NCBI GenBank assembly: GCA_004524445.1
Contig: SDNP01000009.1
Coordinates: 1-64,000 of the forward strand
DNA length: 64,000 nucleotides
Direction of reading: 5' to 3'
Source of the DNA: Candidatus Thorarchaeota archaeon
GTDB lineage: Archaea > Asgardarchaeota > Thorarchaeia > Thorarchaeales > Thorarchaeaceae
Shown here one piece after another: positions 35,211-43,499 of this stretch (the stretch's first letter is position 1; each line of letters opens with the position of its first letter). Both the position numbers and the translations under genes were made by a program. The notes below the pieces were generated by a model that did no database searches, was not told the DNA's origin, and worked only from the letters and a program-made list of their open reading frames with translations.

Positions 35211-36196
35211 ACATTGTCATAATGGGTGCTGGAGCCATAGGAAGCCTATTTGGTGGTATGATGGAGATGGCACAGCCTGGTGCTGTAACGCTGATTGCAC
35301 GTCAGCCCCATGTTGAGGTAATCAAGAAGAACGGACTTCAGATAAAGGGTGTTGTGGGTGAAACTGTGTTGGATATCAACGCGGAAACAAGTGCCAATGG
35401 CATCGCGGAAGCTGACGTTGTTTTCATAACTACAAAAGCATATGATTCAGTTGCAGCTGCACGAAAAATAAAGCACTTGATTGATAATGGAGCATATGTT
35501 GTAGTTGTTCAGAACGGTCTAGGTACTGAAAACCAGATTGCGAAGGTCCTTGGAAGTAGGAGAGTGCTCAGAGCAACCACATGTATGGGCGCTATCTTAG
35601 AGTCTCCGGGAGTCGTGAATGCGACTGGAGAAGGAATCACAGAAATTGGGTCACACTACCCTGAAAACAGTGAACTGATTAAGATGACCGTTGAGCTCAT
35701 CAATGACGCCAATATCAAAACACGGGGTAGTGAAAATATTGAGGGTGTAGTATGGACCAAGACTATTGTCAATTGTGGTATAAACCCAATTGGTGCAATC
35801 ACTGATATGAAGAACGGTGAGGTCTACAGCAGTGCTGTACTGAGAGAACTCGTCATTAAACTAGTGGAAGAAACCGTTGAAGTTGTAAAGGCACTTGGAA
35901 TAGAACTAACCACAACCGACCCCATTCGTTATACACTTGGTACAGCAAAAGCAACTGCCAATAATACGAACTCAATGCTTCAGGACATAAAGGCGCGCAA
36001 GAGAACCGAGATTGAAACGATTACTGGGGCAGTGGTTAAAATGGCGCATAAACTCGGTTTGGAAACTCCAACAAGTGAGGCCGTGTATGCGCTCGTCAAG
36101 GCCATTGAAGCGAAATACTTGGAGAACGAAGATGTTCCTGATGAAGATATTACAATGGCGACAGATGAACTGATAAAGACACTGTCTACACATTAA
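35207..36196 (+). CDS. panE: 2-dehydropantoate 2-reductase
   Basis: 329 residues. Reduces ketopantoate to pantoate with NAD(P)H, feeding pantoate kinase. The Rossmann loop is GAGAIGSLFGG at the N-terminus; VFITTKAYDSVAAARKI, VVQNGLGTENQIAKVL and TKTIVNCGINPIGAITDMKN (catalytic Lys and Asn) are family motifs. GGAGG sits upstream of ATG 35207 inside the previous gene. In archaea this enzyme is a known point of feedback inhibition by CoA. The gene end overlaps the converging MBL hydrolase gene by 11 bases. Confidence 0.93.
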   Translation: MNIVIMGAGAIGSLFGGMMEMAQPGAVTLIARQPHVEVIKKNGLQIKGVVGETVLDINAETSANGIAEADVVFITTKAYDSVAAARKIKHLIDNGAYVVVVQNGLGTENQIAKVLGSRRVLRATTCMGAILESPGVVNATGEGITEIGSHYPENSELIKMTVELINDANIKTRGSENIEGVVWTKTIVNCGINPIGAITDMKNGEVYSSAVLRELVIKLVEETVEVVKALGIELTTTDPIRYTLGTAKATANNTNSMLQDIKARKRTEIETITGAVVKMAHKLGLETPTSEAVYALVKAIEAKYLENEDVPDEDITMATDELIKTLSTH

Positions 36197-36866
36197 ACCA
36201 GGATTTTGCAGTCTTATAAGACGACATTGCTGACCTCTGAGCATTAGTAAGCATTGGACGCATATGGCCCGGTAATGCGGTACTGAATTCAATTTTTGTT
36301 AGGATTTCTAGGGATTCGACTAGTTGCTGTGGATTTCCAGTTGGAAAATCAACCCTACCAAAGCTCCCTCCTGCGAATAGCGTATCCCCCGTAAACATCA
36401 CTCCTTCCTCCTTGAAATAGAAGCAGCAACTTCCCTCAGAGTGCCCCGGAGTATGTATGACTGTTGCCTGCAATTCACCCAGTTTCAATTCATCTCCATC
36501 TCTAAAGGGCCGGTCAATCTTCATCTTTGGAAGCTTAACACCAAAGGTGCTTGATAAGGTCAGTTGCATGTCGCCCGCGTTTATGCGATTTGCCTCTCTT
36601 TCGTGGAGATGAAGCACAACATCGGTCCTGTCCATTATTGGTGCGACGCCTCCAATATGATCTATATGACTGTGTGTAAGAGCAATATCTGTGATATCCT
36701 CAATCGAATAGTCCAATGATAGAAGTGCTTTCTCAAGATTTTGCAGATGTGCCCCTGTTCCGGAATCGATTAGAACCAGTCTATCTCCCGACTCAATTAA
36801 ACCAATATTTGAGTCGAAGGTACTACTGACTTGGAGATGAATTCCTTCTGTTATCTGTTGAAACAT
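36186..36866 (-). CDS. Metallo-beta-lactamase-fold hydrolase (glyoxalase II-like)
   Basis: 226 residues. The zinc site is THSHIDHIGG (His65, His67, Asp69, His70), followed by HTPGHSEGS and FTGDTLFAGG with the bridging Asp and an exposed His in LPGHM. The LFAGGSFGRVDFPTGN phrase is typical of glyoxalase II-like thioesterases. Substrate is not determined. It is 4 bases downstream of the class V aminotransferase gene, so the two are co-transcribed and may act on related sulfur or thioester substrates. Confidence 0.88.
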   Translation of the reverse strand: MFQQITEGIHLQVSSTFDSNIGLIESGDRLVLIDSGTGAHLQNLEKALLSLDYSIEDITDIALTHSHIDHIGGVAPIMDRTDVVLHLHEREANRINAGDMQLTLSSTFGVKLPKMKIDRPFRDGDELKLGELQATVIHTPGHSEGSCCFYFKEEGVMFTGDTLFAGGSFGRVDFPTGNPQQLVESLEILTKIEFSTALPGHMRPMLTNAQRSAMSSYKTAKSWFNV

Positions 36867-36870
36867 TAAG

Positions 36871-37995
36871 TCACCTCATTTGCTCCATCAGGAGGTCAAT
36901 ATCATCTTTTGTGTTGTAAAAATGCGGGGATACCCGCAATCTTCCATTGCGAACAGAGCAGTGGATATTTTCCTTCAGCAAAGAATTATGAAGCATTTCA
37001 ACATGGGATGGCTTGCAGGATACAATAGGTGAACGGTTTCTTTCTTCAAACCTGTAGTATTCTATGTCGGATTCATCCAAACATGTTCTAAGATAATCCG
37101 ACACCTCAAGAGCTGCTTCTTCCCGTTTCCTGGAAGGAATATCTAGCAGCAAATCGAGGGATTTCAGGAATCCAACATACGCCATCATGGCTGGTGACCC
37201 TACCTCGAAGCGTCTGGCATCATCAAGAGGCTTTCTCATAGCATAACCAAAATCCTCCATATTCTTTACTCCCCACCATCCAAGATACGCAGGAGTCACT
37301 ATATCAAGGAGCTCCTTTCTAAGAAAGAGAAATCCAGCTCCGATCGGTCCAATCAACCATTTGGCTGCTTGAGCTGTTGCGAAATCCACTCCCATTTCTT
37401 GAAGGTCTATGTCTTTCCATCCTGCAGCTTGAATTATGTCAACAGCAATGAAGCCGCCCATTTCATGCACAGCATCAGCCAGCATTTCTATATTGGGAAC
37501 ATATCCTGAGGAAAATTGAACCAAACTAATTGCCACAACACTTGTATTCTCATCAATAGCATTCAAGAAATCATCATCAGAAACTGCTCCCTGTTGTGAC
37601 CTAACTACTTTGAGTTCTATATTGTTTCTTTTTGCAATGTACTGCCAGGGAATATAGTTTGCCGGAAATTCAAGGTCACAAATTACGATATTAGAATCTT
37701 TGGGGTAATCCAATCCATTTGCAAAGGTATTCAGGCCGGTTGAAGTATTGGGCACGAATCCATACTCTTCACGAGTTCCGCCTAGTAACTTGGCCAAGTT
37801 ACTTCTTATTATGTCAAATGTGGCAAGGGTCTTCTCAAAATCCCCTTTAGCCGCTACTCTACTTTGAAGATATTCTCCTACTGCCTTAACGGTTCTTTGG
37901 GGCATGATGCCTGTGGAGGCATTATTGAGATAGACCATTGTATTCAGAGTCGGGAACTCAGTCTTGCGGAGCTTCTCAACAAACGATGATGTCAT
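36871..37995 (-). CDS. Class V aminotransferase (cysteine desulfurase-like)
   Basis: 374 residues, PLP-dependent. VYLNNASTGIMPQRTVKAVG opens the fold, PNTSTGLNTFANGL binds the PLP phosphate, VDIIQAAGW holds the PLP-ring Asp (186), and AAKWLIGPIGAGFLF holds the Schiff-base lysine (212). This matches SufS/isopenicillin-epimerase-like class V enzymes. The usual catalytic Cys loop of SufS near the C-terminus is not evident (the region reads RNRSPIVSCKPSH, with one Cys), so desulfurase activity is uncertain. It shares a promoter with the MBL hydrolase gene. Confidence 0.85.
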   Translation of the reverse strand: MTSSFVEKLRKTEFPTLNTMVYLNNASTGIMPQRTVKAVGEYLQSRVAAKGDFEKTLATFDIIRSNLAKLLGGTREEYGFVPNTSTGLNTFANGLDYPKDSNIVICDLEFPANYIPWQYIAKRNNIELKVVRSQQGAVSDDDFLNAIDENTSVVAISLVQFSSGYVPNIEMLADAVHEMGGFIAVDIIQAAGWKDIDLQEMGVDFATAQAAKWLIGPIGAGFLFLRKELLDIVTPAYLGWWGVKNMEDFGYAMRKPLDDARRFEVGSPAMMAYVGFLKSLDLLLDIPSRKREEAALEVSDYLRTCLDESDIEYYRFEERNRSPIVSCKPSHVEMLHNSLLKENIHCSVRNGRLRVSPHFYNTKDDIDLLMEQMR

Positions 37996-38093
37996 GATAT
38001 GGCGAACTCAATAAATTGGCTGATAAAGCTCACTGATTACATTCACCTAAAGTTTAAGTCTATCCTAGCATTTTTGTGTGACTGGAGAGAGGT

Positions 38094-38984
38094 TTGTCCC
38101 TATTCCGTAGAATCATTGCCCGACTAAAAGGGAAGAAGGAGGAAAAGGAAGAAAAATCAGAGGACACCACGACCTCAGAAACTACGCAGCGAAGAGATAT
38201 GGACAAACCAAAAAAAGTCGAAAAACCAACCCCAGAATCCAAGGAAGTCCCTGCTAAGGCAGAGCCTCCGAAAAGGAAAGTGTATGAGGATTCAACTCCT
38301 CCCGATGGTAGCATTCTTGCATCATCAGCAAGCTTTAGGGTCAATACTGAAGAAACAAAGAACCTGGCTGAAGAAGCAAAAATAGGGGAACATTCTACAG
38401 CTGAGATGGTTCCAGGATATGCTTTGAAGCGAGATGATCAGGGCAGAATCCACATCAAGATTGTGTTCTATGGTCCATCTTTATCAGGAAAGACTACAGC
38501 CCTTAGATGGTTGTTTTCTCACGTTAGATCTCTATCCAAAGGTAAGCTTGTCGAAATTGCAGACGATTTGGGACGAACCACTTTCTTTGACTTTGTACCT
38601 GTTACAGCTAGCGAGAAAATAGTATTTGATGTCTTCACCGTAGCAGGTCAGAGGAGGCACGCGCGTCAGAGAATCAATGTCCTTCGCGATGCTGATGGCA
38701 TAATATTCATGGCTGACTCTCGACCCGAGATGACAAATGAGAATCTGGCGTCTTTGGAAGAGCTAAAGATTGCACTGGGGACTGATAGGATAGCTAACAT
38801 GCCCATTGTTGTTTCATTGAATAAACGTGACCTTCCAAATGCTTTGCCGGTTGACTATATGGTCGATCTGTTGGATGTTGATGGATACCCTGTCTTTCCC
38901 ACAATAGCCACCGAAGGCAAGAACCTTCTGAGAATGTTTCAACGCATTCTTAGAGACTCTCTAATCTTTCGCGTAGGGCTCTAA
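38094..38984 (+). CDS. MglA-like small GTPase with charged N-terminal extension
   Basis: 296 residues. The first about 115 are Lys/Glu-rich and probably disordered (GKKEEKEEKSEDTTTSETTQ). The GTPase domain begins with KIVFYGPSLSGKTTALRWL (G1), then GRTTFFDFVPV (G2/MglA signature), VFTVAGQRRHARQR (G3, with T/A in place of the Asp of DxxG, as in MglA), and NKRDLP (G4). MglA-type GTPases define polarity in bacteria and pair with Roadblock proteins. It starts at TTG 38094 after GGAGAGAGG. Its end overlaps the converging creatininase gene by 4 bases. Confidence 0.88.
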   Translation: MSLFRRIIARLKGKKEEKEEKSEDTTTSETTQRRDMDKPKKVEKPTPESKEVPAKAEPPKRKVYEDSTPPDGSILASSASFRVNTEETKNLAEEAKIGEHSTAEMVPGYALKRDDQGRIHIKIVFYGPSLSGKTTALRWLFSHVRSLSKGKLVEIADDLGRTTFFDFVPVTASEKIVFDVFTVAGQRRHARQRINVLRDADGIIFMADSRPEMTNENLASLEELKIALGTDRIANMPIVVSLNKRDLPNALPVDYMVDLLDVDGYPVFPTIATEGKNLLRMFQRILRDSLIFRVGL

Positions 38985-39748
38985 TCTTGGCTTCTTTCGT
39001 TGAGAGGCAATTTTCCCATCTCAAGTTCTTCAATGAGTGTAATGATTTCTTGCTTTGCTTGTTCCATTATGGCTTTTCCCTTCTCTGCTGTTGCTTTCGT
39101 CGGATCGCCATACGTCGCTTTAGGATAAAGCTCTTCTCTATACCAGGCTGATACAACTCGATATCTGGTTGCAACTCTAGCCGGGTTTGCGGATTGCATG
39201 TCAACCAAGTCGGGCCTAACAAACAGCATTTCAGAGGTTTCGTCCTCTCCTGCATGTCCCATCGGGGTTTCCACCAGCTCATTTCTTACATCCTTGGCAA
39301 GATCCCGCCACCAATTTATTATTATTACTACGCGTTCGCCCTTTTTGGTAGCAAGTCTAGCAGCACTCTCTAGATGCGGAGTATTCCCGCCATGCCCATT
39401 TAGTGCAACTATATACTTGAATCCATGAATGAAGACGCCCTTCATGATATCAGTGTAGAAATCAATGAGTGTTTTTGGCTGAACGGAAATGGTGCCTTGA
39501 AACTGATTGAAAATCCAACTGTCTCCAAATGGAATAGTTGGAAGTACTACCGCTTCTGTATTCTCAGCTATGTGCTTGGCGAGATGCTCTGGGAGTATGG
39601 TATCTGTCCCAAGTGGCAAATGCCTACCATGCGCTTCAAGTGAACCTGTTACAAATACAGCGATATTGGTATTCTTGCACTCAGACAGGAACTGCCCATG
39701 GGTAAATTCGTTCCAAAATGGCATTGTTACTCGAATTACATTGCACAT
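38981..39748 (-). CDS. Creatininase-family amidohydrolase
   Basis: 255 residues. Metal-binding motifs of the family are GSLEAHGRHLPLGTD (Glu and His ligands), ALNGHGGN, and GHAGEDETSEML. Homologues include creatinine amidohydrolase, the FAPy deformylase ArfB of archaeal riboflavin synthesis and mycofactocin MftE; I cannot decide between these, though the archaeal setting makes ArfB-like activity possible. Start set at ATG 39748, with TTG 39757 and ATG 39724 also in frame. Confidence 0.85.
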   Translation of the reverse strand: MCNVIRVTMPFWNEFTHGQFLSECKNTNIAVFVTGSLEAHGRHLPLGTDTILPEHLAKHIAENTEAVVLPTIPFGDSWIFNQFQGTISVQPKTLIDFYTDIMKGVFIHGFKYIVALNGHGGNTPHLESAARLATKKGERVVIIINWWRDLAKDVRNELVETPMGHAGEDETSEMLFVRPDLVDMQSANPARVATRYRVVSAWYREELYPKATYGDPTKATAEKGKAIMEQAKQEIITLIEELEMGKLPLNERSQD

Positions 39749-39871
39749 CAACTCCAATATTAATCATCTGCTCAGTATCTGAATGCGAATCTGTATAACC
39801 ACCGAAAAGGATTAAAGAACACCATAGTAGGGCGGTGCTTAGTATTGGCTACACGGCCTTGCTTTGATGAT

Positions 39872-39978
39872 AGCCCCGTGGTGTAGCGGTCCATCATGAG
39901 GGGTTCTGGTATCATTGAGCTCTTTTAGCTCTCAGATAGGAACTCCCCTTGACCCAGGTTCAAATCCTGGCGGGGCTA
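39872..39978 (+). tRNA. tRNA-Gln (CUG) with 34-base intron
   Basis: Acceptor AGCCCCG (39872-39878) pairs with CGGGGCT (39971-39977), discriminator A 39978, and CCA is encoded (39979-39981). The T arm is CCAGG-TTCAAAT-CCTGG. The anticodon stem AGGGG (39899-39903) pairs with CCCCT (39945-39949). With the intron at the canonical 37/38 site (39910-39943) the loop reads TTCTGGT: anticodon CUG and G37, as in archaeal tRNA-Gln. The intron has the stems TATC/GATA and GAGCT/AGCTC, the base of a bulge-helix-bulge target for the splicing endonuclease. A T-rich stretch at 40031-40045 may end transcription. Confidence 0.88.
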
Positions 39979-40118
39979 CCACTTTCCCCATGTCTGCACT
40001 CAGAAAAGATGCCCTCCGCGCGTCTGTCGTCTCTTTTCTTTTTTCGAATAATTTAACCTTTTTAGCGCAATACTATACATTTAAAGGGATTGATGACCAT
40101 TAATTAAAGACGACAGTA

Positions 40119-40189
40119 GACCCGTAATTCAACGGTTTTCTGTTGCTTTGACTGGCGTCCCTCCCGGCGGCTATCAATGAATACGGGTC
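40119..40189 (+). ncRNA. Candidate structured small RNA
   Basis: A 71-base element closed by a perfect 8-bp stem, GACCCGTA (40119-40126) with TACGGGTC (40182-40189). The stem continues after a bulge as TTCA/TGAA. Inside is a small hairpin, AACGG-TTTT-CTGTT, and a GC-rich segment. A TATA-like ATTTAAAG at 40079-40086 lies at the right distance for a start near 40109. A second pairing, GTCCTG with CAGGAC, follows just downstream. It is not a tRNA, since it has no T-loop sequence. Class unknown; possibly a guide RNA. Confidence 0.4.
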
Positions 40190-40264
40190 CTGTCGAATTC
40201 CTATTCTCAGCAGGACAACCTTCATATCAATGTAGAGCCTCAATTACTATGGAAAGTATGCATC

Positions 40265-41044
40265 ATGGAAACAGTCGAGCTCGGCTGGGATAAATTTTGG
40301 GCCGAACTATTTCGAGTGAAGCATCGTCGTTCGATTCCAGGGATTGAGCATTATGATGAGATGGTTGTGGATTTTTGTTTAGAAACCCTGAATCTCAAAG
40401 AAGGGGACGCGATTCTTGATATTGCATGTGGCGCAGGGGATCATAGTGTTCTTTTCGCAAAGAATGGTCTTGAAGTAACTGGATTTGACCTGTCACAAAC
40501 GCTTATCGATGCGGCCACACAGCATGCCCAAGAAGCGAACGTTGATATCAATTTCTATCGTGGAGATATGAGAGAGATTAACTTCGTCCAACGGTTTAAA
40601 GGTGCTGTTCTACTCAGCCATAGCTTCGGTTTCTTTAACCATGAGGAAAATAAGTTGGTGCTTGAGGGTAGCTACAACGCTTTGATTGAGGGTGGTAGAC
40701 TGCTCCTTGATTTGATGAACCCTTACAATCTTCCTAAATTCCAAAAGTCTTGGACTGAGCTTGACGGCGGCTACCTTCTCAGCGAGCCACATTTTCTTGA
40801 TGCTCCTGCTGGGGTTCTACGTGGCAGACCTGCTACCTACATTGATGCAGAAGCCTCGAGAATTGTCTTAGCCAATCAAGACGCACTCGCAAACAACAAT
40901 ATTCGCATGTACACCGCCCTTGAAATTTGTGCCCTTATATCAGAGGTTGGCTTTGAGAAGACTGAACTCTTTGGGCAGAATAAGCTTCCTCGCTGTCAGT
41001 ACACTGCGGGATCTGATAGGATGGTTGTCGTTGCCACAAAGTAG
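40265..41044 (+). CDS. SAM-dependent class I methyltransferase
   Basis: 259 residues. The SAM site motif I is ILDIACGAGDHSVLFAKNGL, motif II FYRGDMREI, and LLSHSFGFFNHEENKLVLEG the post-II region, as in Methyltransf_25-type enzymes. The substrate is unknown. An alternative is a small-molecule or ubiquinone-type methylase, but nothing here supports it. It stands alone, 146 bases upstream of the EF-2 start. Confidence 0.88.
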   Translation: METVELGWDKFWAELFRVKHRRSIPGIEHYDEMVVDFCLETLNLKEGDAILDIACGAGDHSVLFAKNGLEVTGFDLSQTLIDAATQHAQEANVDINFYRGDMREINFVQRFKGAVLLSHSFGFFNHEENKLVLEGSYNALIEGGRLLLDLMNPYNLPKFQKSWTELDGGYLLSEPHFLDAPAGVLRGRPATYIDAEASRIVLANQDALANNNIRMYTALEICALISEVGFEKTELFGQNKLPRCQYTAGSDRMVVVATK

Positions 41045-41093
41045 CTCCTCTGACGGAAATCTTTTAAGAACCTGTTAGACTCGTCGCGCATGC

Positions 41094-41112
41094 CACCGAA
41101 CTACTTTCGGTG
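41094..41112 (+). promoter_or_regulatory. Hairpin at the head of the EF-2 leader
   Basis: CACCGAA (41094-41100) pairs with TTCGGTG (41106-41112) around the loop CTACT. A TATA-like CTTTTAAG sits about 30 bases upstream (41061-41068), so this hairpin would form at the 5' end of a leader near 95 bases long. Confidence 0.4.
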
Positions 41113-41190
41113 ACCCCGCCGAGTTCTCTCGCGCTAACTCTGGCAGTCCGGGTCAGATTATGGTTATTACTCAAAACGAGTGTGAAAAAG

Positions 41191-43404
41191 ATGGTTAAGA
41201 TTAAGGAGCCTGATGCAATTAAGAGGCTCATCAAGTCAGATAATTACGAACAGAAGCGCATTATTAGCATATCTGCGCATATCGATCACGGTAAGACGAC
41301 AACCACCGACTATTTGATGCGTCGTGCTGGTCTTATGAGTGATGCCGCAGCCGGTCAGGCACTGATGACTGACAGCGATGAAGAAGAACAGGAAAGAGGA
41401 ATCACAATCTTCACCTCCGTTGTCCTCCTGAACTTCGAAATTGACGGCGAAGAGTATCTAGTACAGTTATCCGATACCCCCGGTCACTTGTCATTTACCG
41501 GCGAGGTTTCACGCGCTCTAAGAGCTAGTGATGGTGTAGTTATTCTAGTAGACGCACTCGAAGGTGTAATGACTCAAACTGAAACAAATATCAGATTAGC
41601 AGTTGGCGGAGAGGCATGCAAGCCAGTACTATTCGTGAATAAGGTTGACAGACTGATTAACGAGCTGAAGCTGCCTCCCGAAAAGGTATACGAGAGAATT
41701 GACATCATTATTGCAAAAGTGAATGAACTCATCAAAAAAGTTGCGCCAGACGATTTCACGAAGAACTGGCGAGTCAGCTTCGAACAGGGCAGCGTTGCTA
41801 TTGGCAGTGCAAAGACTGGATGGGCATTCACCATGGAGACTTTGAAGAAGAATAACATCAAGCCCACAGTAGTCTTTGAGAAATATAATGAAGGCGATGA
41901 GCGGTGGCTTCGAGAGAACCTTCCCCTTGATGATGCTATACTGGAGATGATTGTCAAACATCTTCCAAATCCGAAGGAAGCTCAGATCTACAAAATACCA
42001 CGAATCTGGAAAGGAGACCCTGAGAGTCCAGAAGGAAAAGCATTGCTCAAATGCGATCCTGATGGTCCACTCCTCGGAATGATTACCAAAATCTTTGTTG
42101 ATCCCAAGAGCAAGAGGCCCACTCTAATTGGACGAGTATTTTCAGGCACTCTGCACTCTGGTGAAGAAATCAGACTTGTGAATATGAAGCAAACCGCTAG
42201 AGTTCGAAGGTTAGGGGTACAAGAAATCACTGACATCCTTCCCATGGAAGAGATACCTGCGGGAAACCTATTCTCAATATTTGGCTTCATGTGTCCTTCT
42301 GGAGAAACTTTTGTGGCTGAAGGTTCCGATATGAAAGGCTTTGAGGCAATAGAATATGTGAGTGAACCAGTTGTGAGCCGAAGCATAAAGCCTGTCGACC
42401 CTCAAGACATTGCCAAACTGGGTGAAGTTGTTCGGAAATGGATTATGGCAGATCCGACAGCCAGATTCTTCCATGACAAGGAGTCTGGAGAATACCGCTT
42501 AGATGGAATCGACCCTCTTCAGATAGAGATTCTTACAAAGCGTATCAATGAGCAAGTGGAAATCAGTGTATCTGAGCCAATCATTGTCTATCGAGAAAAA
42601 ATGACTGAGACCGGAGATGAATTCCATACCAAATCACCAAACGGTCACAATAGAATCAAGATGTTTCTCGAACCTTTGGACGAGAAGACCGTGGAACTGA
42701 TCAAGAAAAAGAAAGTAACCATAGAGATGCCCGAGCGTGAACGTGCGCAGCTTCTCAGAGATGAAGCAGGATGGGATGCCAAAGAGGCTCGTAAAATCCT
42801 TGATATCTACGAGAATTGCATGTTAGTGGACCAGATGAGTGGTGTACAGCGATTTGACAGGATCGAGCCTTACGTCAAGAGCACATTCAAGGAATTTGTG
42901 GAATCGGGCCCACTGGCTCATGAACCTGTAATGGGCGTGAAGGCAACAATTACAGACGCAACAATTCATACAGACCCTGCTCATACGGGCTACAATGAGG
43001 TTGCCACAATGACCAGTGCTGCTTTAAACCTGAGCTTTCTAACTGGGCGTCCTGGTCTATATGAGCCTATCCTCAATGTGGATATCAAGACTCCAACGGA
43101 CACTCAGGGTGGAGTTATCAAGGTTCTGACTTCCCACCGTGGACAGATTGTCACGATAGAAGGTGAAGAAGAGGCGGTTGCGGTCAAGGGCACACTACCC
43201 ACTGCAGAAACAATAGGCATTGCTGATGAATTCAGAAGTGCAACGGCTGGTAGAAGCTTCTTTGGTTACGAATTTAGAGGCTTTGAGGCACTGCCCTCCA
43301 ATCTTCAAGAAGAGATTATCCTTGAGATACGTGAGCGGAAGGGAATGCCCAGCGAACTACCTACTCTGGGTTCATGGAGCCGTTGGGTATACAGGCGTAC
43401 ATAG
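41191..43404 (+). CDS. fusA: Translation elongation factor 2 (aEF-2), divergent diphthamide loop
   Basis: 737 residues from ATG 41191 (GTG 41182 and further codons are also open). Moves tRNAs and mRNA through the ribosome with GTP. G motifs: AHIDHGKTTT (29-38), the EEQERGITI switch I, SDTPGHLSF, and NKVDRL; the EF-2 C-terminal domains follow. The domain IV tip reads IHTDPAHTGYNEVATMTSAA, where most archaeal and eukaryotic EF-2 have HRGxGQ followed by IxPxxR. The His that becomes diphthamide is kept, but the surrounding Arg, Gly and Gln are changed. A paralogue or loss of diphthamide is possible. It is in a run of plus-strand genes next to an M20 peptidase. Confidence 0.93.
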   Translation: MVKIKEPDAIKRLIKSDNYEQKRIISISAHIDHGKTTTTDYLMRRAGLMSDAAAGQALMTDSDEEEQERGITIFTSVVLLNFEIDGEEYLVQLSDTPGHLSFTGEVSRALRASDGVVILVDALEGVMTQTETNIRLAVGGEACKPVLFVNKVDRLINELKLPPEKVYERIDIIIAKVNELIKKVAPDDFTKNWRVSFEQGSVAIGSAKTGWAFTMETLKKNNIKPTVVFEKYNEGDERWLRENLPLDDAILEMIVKHLPNPKEAQIYKIPRIWKGDPESPEGKALLKCDPDGPLLGMITKIFVDPKSKRPTLIGRVFSGTLHSGEEIRLVNMKQTARVRRLGVQEITDILPMEEIPAGNLFSIFGFMCPSGETFVAEGSDMKGFEAIEYVSEPVVSRSIKPVDPQDIAKLGEVVRKWIMADPTARFFHDKESGEYRLDGIDPLQIEILTKRINEQVEISVSEPIIVYREKMTETGDEFHTKSPNGHNRIKMFLEPLDEKTVELIKKKKVTIEMPERERAQLLRDEAGWDAKEARKILDIYENCMLVDQMSGVQRFDRIEPYVKSTFKEFVESGPLAHEPVMGVKATITDATIHTDPAHTGYNEVATMTSAALNLSFLTGRPGLYEPILNVDIKTPTDTQGGVIKVLTSHRGQIVTIEGEEEAVAVKGTLPTAETIGIADEFRSATAGRSFFGYEFRGFEALPSNLQEEIILEIRERKGMPSELPTLGSWSRWVYRRT

Positions 43405-43499
43405 ATTTTTGTTTGAGTGGCATCCCCTAAAGGATGTCACCTTTCCTCTCTTTTTGGATAGATATAAGTTATTAGAGCTCTATTGCCCAACTGATTGTC

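Noticed and set aside
40119..40189. Second tRNA gene
   Set aside because: No T-arm GTTC sequence or anticodon-like loop; the closing stem is 8 bp and the inner arms do not fit a cloverleaf.
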